Of a stretch of 64,000 nucleotides of DNA, positions 56,601 to 64,000 are shown one piece after another; position 1 is the first letter of the stretch, and each line of letters starts with the position of its first letter. Made by a program: the position numbers and the translations under genes. The DNA is taken from positions 806,001-870,000 of the forward strand of contig JAGMVK010000004.1 of assembly GCA_020747065.1 (NCBI GenBank), given 5' to 3'. Under the pieces are notes generated by a model that did not search any database, had not been told where the DNA came from, and saw nothing but the letters and a program-made list of their open reading frames with translations. This DNA is from Cadophora sp. MPI-SDFR-AT-0126. Taxonomy: Eukaryota > Ascomycota > Leotiomycetes > Helotiales > Ploettnerulaceae.

Positions 56601-58060
56601 ATCGATGAGAATATGGCCCCAGCCTCCCGTTGACTGGTCGACAATTTCCAGGACAGCATTTTGACCAATAAATTCAGTCACATCCCAACTTTGAGGCAGA
56701 AGCTTTTCGTCATTCAAGCCTGTAGCCGTGCGCACAGGTTGGGTTTGACCTTGAATTTTCAAGTTGATACACTCTGTACCCGGTGCATTTCCCCCTCCAA
56801 TAAGGAAGTTGATGTTAGGACGGGTGATCTGAAAGGTTGGTGACGTGAGTGTACCGGTTGTGGTGTCAACGTTAATGAATGTATTGACGAGTCGATTACC
56901 GGCGTATCCTGTCACTGCCTGTTGCCCACCAAGAGTTCCCTGAGCTGGTGCGGCCCCTATCAAGCCTCCAGTAGCAGTCCAGCCGAGGGATGCAAACTCC
57001 CCAGTTCCCTCAAAGTCTTGAAAAGTGATATTACCGGTGGCAGTCGGCGTTGGTGTAGGACTAGATGACGATGCGGAAGGCCTTGTTGATGTTGTTGGGA
57101 ATGAAGATGGAGCTTGTGTCTCTGCAACAAAGGCTGTACCGTTGAAGTTACCCACGATATACTGGGTGCCAGAACCGACAACACCTGGAGGCCCTCCAGG
57201 ATTGAGTCCAATTTGTGCTACCCACTTTGTATTCGACTCATCGCCATCAAGAGGCAGCGGGAAGATGCTCGGACATTCCCAAACACCTCCAACAGCGTTC
57301 AGTGGACCGAACTCGCTCACATAGGTCCATGTCTTGAGGTTCGAGGATGTGTAGATGAGCAACTTGTGGAGTTGAGCCAGAGAGATCACAGATATCCACT
57401 TCTGAGAGGCATCATGCCAGAACACGAAAGGGTCTCGAAAATCTTTCCACTGGTCAGAGTATGGTGCTGGAGGGGCCAAGATGACTGGATTGGCGGCATC
57501 ATAAGTCGTCCATGTCATTCCTTCGTCTGAGCTGTAAGCAATGGATTGTGCTTGCGTGCCACCATTGACTGTTTTGCCGCTGGGCAGTACGCTTGTTCCG
57601 GGATACTGAGAGAAAAAGGTTGTCAGAAAAGATACATCAGAGAATGCTCTACCACACTCACATAAGAGGTATACATTGCAATGAACGGGACTTTTCCGCC
57701 ACTTCCAAATCCGCTCGTATTTTGGGTGTCGACCACAGTAGAGCCAGAGAAGAACATCTCTGTGATCTCGCCTGGATAACCCCGAGCTTGAAGTGCAATA
57801 GGCTGTTGCTTCCAGTGTGTTAGGTCATTACTCGTGGCATGACCCCAGGACATGGCTCCCCAGGTATTGCCTCCCGGATTATACTGGAAGTATAGATGGT
57901 ATGTTCCATTGTAGTACACCAGTCCATTGGGATCATTCATCCAGTTATTGGCTGGACTGAAGTGATATTGGGGCCGATAAAGCTCATTGTAGGTTTGAGC
58001 GATTGATGTCTGGATGAGTGTAAGGCAGAGAACAAAAGTATGAGAAAAGTTGAGCATCAT
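53694..58060 (-). CDS. Two-headed GH32 fructanase with a doubled inserted domain
   Basis: Two exons: 58060-57662 and 57605-53694 (56-nt intron, phase 0), giving 1,436 residues. Signal peptide about 1-21. Module 1 shows the GH32 set WMNDPNG (Asp43), FSGS (105-108), RDP (Asp191) and WECP (Glu243), as in exo-acting fructanases. At about 322-631 it is interrupted by two similar domains of about 150 residues (each with [25 protein letters not shown] and GGWGHI). The propeller then resumes at SWMDYGPDF, followed by its C-terminal sandwich. After a Ser/Thr linker (about 873-944), module 2 has WMNEPNG (Glu964), RDP (Asp1097) and WEVP (Glu1154). This pattern, with Glu for the usual Asp and EV for EC, is the one I know from Aspergillus endo-inulinases. 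The enzyme should hydrolyse inulin- or levan-type fructans outside the cell. Confidence 0.93.
56114..57041 (-). repeat. Tandem copies of a domain inserted in GH32 module 1
   Basis: Two protein-level repeats: residues about 322-474 (57041-56583) and 485-631 (56552-56112). They share [43 protein letters not shown] and GGWGHIL. The second copy misses a few residues. The shape suggests a beta-sandwich, probably fructan-binding. Confidence 0.8.
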
Positions 58061-58148
58061 CTTGACGGGAGGGGAATGAAGAGTGAAGCCAAAGAGAACG
58101 GTCTGTCACGAATGGAAAATACGTTCACTCGTGGACAGGGTCGGATGG

Positions 58149-58156
58149 TTTATATA
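58149..58156 (-). promoter_or_regulatory. TATA box of the fructanase gene
   Basis: TATATAAA on the minus strand, about 90 bp before the ATG at 58060. Confidence 0.6.
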
Positions 58157-58185
58157 TTTTTTTCTGTCTCTCTTCTTTCAGTGCA

Positions 58186-58218
58186 GCGGAGGACCCCTAT
58201 ACTAGAACTGGCGCGGAG
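58186..58218 (+). promoter_or_regulatory. Two possible carbon-repressor (CreA) sites
   Basis: GCGGAG occurs at 58186-58191 and again at 58213-58218, 27 bp apart, just upstream of the fructanase TATA box. Both fit the CreA/Mig1 consensus SYGGRG. Paired sites are the form usually active in repression by glucose. Function is inferred. Confidence 0.4.
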
Positions 58219-60249
58219 AAAATATCATATTGTCACGCAATCCAAGCGCCATTGAAGGAATAGAACCCATCAGAAGATCTTCCTCCAACTTTGAACATTG
58301 GCATGCCATCGCGGAGAGAATCAGAGATGAAGCAACAGTATACCCGTATGTTGATACCCGTATGTTACTGTTAAATCTTGAAAGAATGGCCGAAACCCCA
58401 GCTTCATTCGCACTTGGCAGTGTCAAAGACAAACGGTACAATCGGAGCAGGGATGGGAGTGTGGGGTTTCTGGGGTACAGTACGAACGAGGGGTACATAT
58501 CATAATACGATTGACAGATCAGATCTGCTGGATGTTCACAGGTTATCAAAACCAAGATGCTCGTAAGGGGGGTCGTCTGATCATAATCCCTGAAATATTG
58601 ACCTTCCCATGCAATAGAAGGCTTTCATACCGTGTCTGGCACCCTGGTAATCGTATACCGGCTTCATTGTTGATCCGAGCTGTCGAGTTCAAAGTCTCCT
58701 TGCCCACCCTGATATCTACTGTCTGAGCTGGTCCTTGAGTCCGTCATCCTTGTCGTCGTGTGCCTTGCACACACTGCAGGAACAGAGTCCAATTTCGATT
58801 CCACGTGGCCCGCCCAGCAGGTTTCGGTTACTACCACCCGCATTTTGACCAGAGGTACAGTCATGAGTGTTGACGATCAGATGAGCATTGTTTGTAGGAT
58901 GTAAACCTTGCTGTCATGCCGGGACGTCTTAGAGACACGAGCTAATTTCGGGGCTTCGCTTAAGCTACATTATGCTTCAGCCAATACAATACACCCGGCT
59001 TCCGCAAGGTTGAAAAATAGGAGACTTTCCTACTGGCCCACGAAACGCCTGCAAAGCTGCTAGGATGTCTTAGATTCGAAGAGGATCCATATGATAAGGT
59101 GGCTGGTGATTAGTGCTGAGGTGGGGTAGAACGCCTGTGCTGAAAAAAAGTGGACGGGAACGCGGAGAGGATAGTTCTCTCCGCTTGCTCCTTGCCATCA
59201 AACGAGAAAGTTGGGGGAGCCTCTGCGTGCTTCCGTGTCAGTCAACCTGCTAACAACATTACACCAGTCATTACTTAAAAGCTTTTGCTTCCTCCCCCAG
59301 TTTTGCCTTTACAGTTGATGAAATTCCTTCTTTTTTGGCCTATTTGGACCAGACTTCCAGAAATTTATGTCGAAGCCATGTCAGTCCCCGTTTTCCCCGT
59401 CCGTTTACTAATCAATTATTGGTGAACAAATACGGCCTACTCACACGACCGAGGAGAAAGGCAGGGGCAGGGGGAGCGTGTCACGTACTTCAAGGTCCAA
59501 GTGTAAGGCCAATCAGGTCCTGGTTTGGGCAGCAATTCGATTTGAGGGAATTAAGACGGTCCACAACCAATTTGGCACGGCATCGAGATGCCGTCCTTTC
59601 AAAGCTTCTAGAAGACTTCTATAATACGCCATAAATATCTAGAGAGACTAGGACGGGTAACGAAGCCGTGTTTTATTGGGTCCTGAAGCATACCGCATGC
59701 ATGAGACAAAAGCAGAAGTAAGTCCGGCCAGTTGAGTATCAACCATTGGAAAGTCAGCCACATACAAGCCACGGCAACACAACTTGGACATGCATGCGTT
59801 GGAGCATGTCCTGCAAGACGGAGGCATAGTCGATAAGTGCATGATACTATTGCAAGGGGAACATCGAAACTACACGCTTCCGTCATACCACGCGGTGCCC
59901 ACGTGGTTGCAATTCCCTCGTCATGCACGATCATGGATATGATCACACCTCCCTAACTTACCTGCAGGTCTTACCCCTCACTAGAATCTTCTCGAAGAAA
60001 TGAATTGCAGTATAGATAGATGCAGATCTTTCTTTGCCCAGACTCTTTTCTACAGTAGCGTGGTTTGAAGTAGAGCGGAAGGGCCGATTGAGAAAGACAG
60101 AGGCGCGAAGTGTATCTATGTGGAAGTATCACATCCCAAGCCACTCATGCAGGTATGTAGTGGTATAGTTAATTTCACTTGAATGTATCTTGCGTGAGAG
60201 AGAATAGCTTGCGCTGGTTAATTTCTAAAGTGAATATCTAATCTAATTC
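58219..60249. other. 2-kb intergenic region upstream of the fructanase
   Basis: No supported gene. Short frames have no motifs. It contains the distal fructanase promoter and the 3' side of the Zn2Cys6 regulator. Confidence 0.5.
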
Positions 60250-61827
60250 TTAAATGGACCATGAACTTGGTGACCCATGAACCTGGTCACCATCTGTGAT
60301 GCCCTCATCCCAATCGATCTCACAAATAGCGGGAGACTCGTTGCTAGGCGACAAAGTCCTTGGCACGCGTACTCCCAAACACTCATCTGCCCTGTTCGCC
60401 AACAACAACAAATACTTAGAGTGACCCCGTATATCCATCTCCAATATACGCACCAAATCCATCAAGTAGTCCTTTGGTCCAACCTCAATTGTAGAAGTGT
60501 GTAGAATGTGTGGGTGAACCAGCAATACATCTGCAAGGCTGCACCCTATGTCAAAAATCTTCCCCAGAATCCCAATACCGTTCGCCTGAAAAGCCTCGAG
60601 TGGCAAAAGTCGTGCCACGAGAGCGACATCTCGTGCGATGTCAACTGGGTAGTGAAAGGACATGCTGTCGGTGATCGGATTGCTGGAAAGCATGCCATTT
60701 TTAAGACAGAGTTGCCAGACGATCATCTTCAACCACTGCCTCGTAATTAGGAGGTCCGCCTGTTGAATTTCTGGTCTTTCTCTGACATTTGGAATGGCGT
60801 CTTTGAGAAATTCTTGGAGCTTGATCAAAGGTTGAGATGAGATGGGATTATGATTATCTCGCTCTGCAGAGTTCCACAATGACATGAAATCGTCTCCGAA
60901 ATGGCGGAAGAGGCAAATAGAGTCAAGAAACCCGTATATTATGGTAGCTTCCGGTCCACTTTCAACCACCGGGAGATTGATAGGGCGTCGCAGGGTTAGA
61001 GGAAGATGGCGTTGTAAAGCGTAGGCCTGCTCCGTGATGAATAGGAGCCAGAAGGTTCGACGACTGTACCTCTCATAGCTTGGATCACTCATCGTAGAGT
61101 ACGAAGCTTCCTCATGAAGCCGCAGAAGCTGTAGCATTGTGATGGATTCTCTGAGATGAATCCAGGCAGCATTGTCTTTCCCCAATCGCGACAAGCAAGA
61201 GAACAGGAAGAAAGAGGATTGCACCGAAGAGAGTGAGGGGTTTTCGACCTGGTCATAGCATTCCCTCGCTCGATATGTTTCCTTGATGAGGAAATCAACG
61301 GCTGACATCGAGTCGAATCGCTGGAAGCTATCCAAAGGACCATCCTTATCTGAGGTAATCGGAATTTCGATTTGCATCATAACGACGGCGCATAACGCAG
61401 TGATCAGACCGTACTGAGTGGGTGAACCGTGAAGATGATGCAAAGACGCATAGGTTGCCTCTCGATCCAAAATTGGCATGACTGGATATTTGTCGGCGAA
61501 GAAAGCATCCAGACAATTTTGTATTGTCTCTAGGGAAAGTAAAGGGGACGGCTGAAAAGTGGCTGTAGAGAGCGCTGGGGATATTGCATTGTGATTTTTG
61601 GGACTGTTGCTCGGTTCGGTTTGCATAGAGATAGGGTCATCGCGAACTATCTCTCTTTTTCGGGGGCCTTTCTTCTTGGGAGTCTGGTAAACGCAAGGTA
61701 GATTGACCCTTTGACAGTTCGGACACGGATTGCAATTGTTGCATCGTATCTTGCGCGAACGACAGTACTCGCACGCCTGTCTGACCTTATCCAAAGCTTT
61801 GCGTGATTTCTGCTCTTCCATAGACAT
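60250..61827 (-). CDS. Zn2Cys6 transcription factor
   Basis: Single exon of 525 residues. The N-terminus has the binuclear cluster with cysteines at 19, 22, 29, 35, 38 and 45, plus an extra one at 32, followed by a basic linker (KKKGPRKRE). Residues about 95-400 fit the fungal-specific transcription factor domain, with a YPVMPILDRE start and an RRTFWLLFITEQAYALQR segment. The tail is acidic (EIDWDEG), as in an activation region. This domain plan occurs in regulators of polysaccharide and sugar use, among others. It lies upstream of the fructanase on the same strand, about 2.2 kb away, so a role in fructan control is plausible but unproven. Confidence 0.9.
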   Translation of the reverse strand: MSMEEQKSRKALDKVRQACEYCRSRKIRCNNCNPCPNCQRVNLPCVYQTPKKKGPRKREIVRDDPISMQTEPSNSPKNHNAISPALSTATFQPSPLLSLETIQNCLDAFFADKYPVMPILDREATYASLHHLHGSPTQYGLITALCAVVMMQIEIPITSDKDGPLDSFQRFDSMSAVDFLIKETYRARECYDQVENPSLSSVQSSFFLFSCLSRLGKDNAAWIHLRESITMLQLLRLHEEASYSTMSDPSYERYSRRTFWLLFITEQAYALQRHLPLTLRRPINLPVVESGPEATIIYGFLDSICLFRHFGDDFMSLWNSAERDNHNPISSQPLIKLQEFLKDAIPNVRERPEIQQADLLITRQWLKMIVWQLCLKNGMLSSNPITDSMSFHYPVDIARDVALVARLLPLEAFQANGIGILGKIFDIGCSLADVLLVHPHILHTSTIEVGPKDYLMDLVRILEMDIRGHSKYLLLLANRADECLGVRVPRTLSPSNESPAICEIDWDEGITDGDQVHGSPSSWSI

Positions 61828-62925
61828 GCTGACTTGCGTTTGGACGACTTTGGGACTTTGAGACCAGACCGTAGGTCTGAGAAAGGGTAGTATAAAGGTC
61901 TTTTTGAGATAGAACGTGATCCAATTTACCTCTCGTAAACTGAACGAAGGGATTCAGATATTTTAAGTGGCCGTCAACCATAGGTATTGGCATGGAGCAG
62001 AACCGCAGAGCCAAACTCATGATCGCGCTAATGCAGAACAGCTTCAGTGGGACAAGGTCAATGCCGGATAACTCCGAATTTTCTGTGATGACATGGTAAT
62101 TAGAGACCTGGTCACGCAACAAAGTGGTGTTGATGCTCGTTGCTCACCCCGATTCGAATATCTCTCGAACACGATAAAAGGTAAAAGCGGCTGGTTGGTC
62201 GATTGACTATACCATGCCCATGCCACATGGTCAGACCAAAGGTTTGGTGCATTGACTACTGTATCGGCATCCCGCTCCCTCCCCTCGAAGTCGGACATGA
62301 TTTGCTTGTACAGTAGTGTGGAGACCTTAGTGCCATGTGGATATGGCACTGCTGCAGCCAAGGTGCAGACGGGTAGGATGGAAGCGCTAGAATTCCTTCT
62401 AGAATACTGCCATATACGGCAAGGTCTCTTGTAGTATATTTGGGGGGAAAAGGCGTGACGATGAGGATAGCGACCTTCCAAGATGACATGGTATGCATAT
62501 TTGCCAACTGCCCACAAGTACGATTAGAACCGAAGAACGGCCTAGTAACTTTTCCGTCCTTGCTCTTCCTCAATCCGGGATGAGGTAAGTTAGTGCTCTT
62601 CACATGCTGCGAGGAAGTTGATCATGGCTACATGCGAAGCCCACTGTGACTTCAGAGATGAACTTTTGCATCAGGGATTTTCTCATACTGCGCTACCCTT
62701 TTAAAGTGCTCTTTTATAGGTAGGGTGAAAACTCGAGTGTGACGCTCTCCGAGTCGTAATTGACGAAGATCATGATGCAAGACGGCCGGCCATTGTGAGG
62801 TGTTATTTATCAACAAGTATTTGGATTGTCTGACGTTGCTTTTCGCCACCCATTGGATATTTAGTATACATGTGTACAGTACAAGATGTCCCAATAAGAT
62901 GTAACAGAATAGCTGAACATCACTT
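61828..62925. other. 1.1-kb region between regulator and membrane-protein gene
   Basis: Several overlapping frames on the minus strand (for example 62044-62517, 157 residues) contain stretches that read like protein, but no start, intron set or domain could be supported. Confidence 0.4.
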
Positions 62926-64000
62926 TTAGCGACACTTCAACGGTATGGTCACTGAAGACTTTCTGGCCGAATGATGGTTCACGTTTATCTCTCTTGTCAC
63001 GGCAATTCCGGCTCCAAGTTCAAGCAGATCAGACTCCTCAGAGGTACCCCCCGAGATACTCGTTTCATTCGGCGATGATCCGCGGAAAATCGAAGGACGC
63101 TCCCTATGTTCGGCTGTGGGTTTTGTGGTGGCCCAACTTTGCACCCGTTGGACTTGAGTCCGAGAAATGTTTCGCGCCGAGAGCTTGTCTAAAGCTGTCT
63201 TGAAGTCGTCGAGGATCACCGAGTCCGTCAATAGCTTGAAAACAAAGGCCAGCTTCCAGAATGGGTTGATTCCGATGGGAAGGCTGGAGCTGAAGCGGTC
63301 GGTTACTGCACATATGTCGATGATAGTGAAGACGATGGACAGGATCATGGCAATGATCATAACAGCAAAGCGTGGTGAATAGCGCATTAGTTCGAATAAG
63401 CCGAAATTGTAGCGGGTCCGTATGTTGTAGAGAAGGCAACAGGTACTGTAGACCCACCACGGGTCACTGTAAAATAATGCTTGTTTAGCGGCACCATTCT
63501 TATTGGGAGTAATAATGGTGCGAAGCTGAAAGAAGTGACATACCGAAAGACAGCTTCAAAGACTCTGGTCTTCAAGTAAACATCGTTGATGTTGTTGAAG
63601 TAGGTAAAGTCCGCATATATCTCCACAACCCAGTACGGCTGGGCCAGGATTATCGTTGCGATGAAAACAAAGCTTGTTTTGCGACCGATGAAGGGTCGAA
63701 CCTTGATCCACGCGATCACATTGTGTAGGTTCCATGATATGATGAGGAAAATTGCTGTCACTGACAGGTACCAGCCATAGACTGGAGCCTCGTTGAAGAT
63801 GAATGTACCATGGAAAGAGCCGAAGACAAGCTAGATAAGTCAGCTTGTCTTTCTGTAATACTGTTGGCGAGAACAGATTGTGGATCCATACTGACCTCGA
63901 GAAGAATGAGTTTGTGAAGAAGGACTCCGCGTCTATAGTTTGAAACTGTGATGCAAAGCATGATCAAGATCGACCCGACCATAAAGCCCTGGGCCCATGC
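62926..64000 (-). CDS. Fungal multi-pass integral membrane protein (5' end outside)
   Basis: Three exons are visible: 64000-63896 (cut by the window edge), 63830-63544 and 63466-62926 (introns 65 and 77 nt), giving 311 residues of the C-terminal part. At least six hydrophobic segments are seen, with family-type stretches FGSFHGTFIFNEAPVYGWY, PYWVVEIYA, NPFWKLAFVFK and ILDDFKTALD. The last 90 residues are soluble, Ser/Thr-rich and probably cytosolic. I recall similar proteins as widely conserved but uncharacterised membrane proteins of ascomycetes. No channel or transporter signature is recognised. Confidence 0.8.

Noticed and set aside
62044..62517. 157-residue minus-strand frame
   Set aside because: Some stretches look protein-like, but the frame overlaps others and no splice model or family could be supported.

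Overview
The window is 64 kb of nuclear DNA from a filamentous ascomycete. The evidence is short spliceosomal introns (most 45-92 nt with GTRAGT/GTATGT-type donors), fungus-specific families (CFEM, WSC, Zn2Cys6 regulator, LaeA-type methyltransferase, Ecl1-like zinc-finger protein), and secreted enzymes and peptides. A leotiomycete-like fungus is a guess only. There are no rRNA genes, CRISPR arrays, bacterial operons or convincing tRNAs.

Layout. 1-6 kb is a gene-poor, partly TA-rich block holding a nearly intact piggyBac-type transposon (transposase broken by one in-frame TAG, nested inverted repeats at both ends) next to a damaged membrane-protein gene. 6-11 kb has a hypothetical gene, a small six-cysteine secreted protein whose cysteines appear only after splicing, and CRIPT. 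11-17.4 kb has a Drs2-type P4-ATPase flippase and a medium-chain quinone-oxidoreductase-like enzyme. 19.8-24.8 kb holds a secreted precursor made of six acidic repeats separated by Kex2-type dibasic sites, a GPI-anchored CFEM protein, and a 67-residue protein made almost wholly of four DnaJ-type CxxC zinc motifs. 25.6-28.9 kb is a divergent pair: an allantoate-permease-family transporter and a fumarylacetoacetate-hydrolase-family enzyme. 32.4-35 kb holds an Ecl1-like gene behind a leader with no ATG for about 1.38 kb. 36-40.4 kb has an alpha/beta hydrolase with a 713-nt intron and an RGG-tailed mitochondrial-type DEAD-box helicase. 44-49 kb is a 1,528-residue secreted protein with a beta-propeller, an Ig-like region and four WSC domains. 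50.7-53.5 kb has an unknown protein and a six-exon methyltransferase. 53.7-61.8 kb holds a two-headed GH32 fructanase and, upstream on the same strand, a Zn2Cys6 regulator. The window ends in a multi-pass membrane protein cut by its edge.

How genes may work together. The best candidate for a new system is the fructan locus. One polypeptide carries a GH32 module with exo-type motifs (interrupted by two copies of an extra domain) and a second, endo-inulinase-like GH32 module, and a possible regulator lies nearby. The second is the acidic repeat precursor. The third is the ATG-free leader of the Ecl1-like gene, which seems to leave the main frame without an AUG start. The transporter and hydrolase probably form a small co-regulated catabolic pair. 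All exon joins are my own reading of splice sites and reading frame. Family names rest on recognised motifs, not on database searches.
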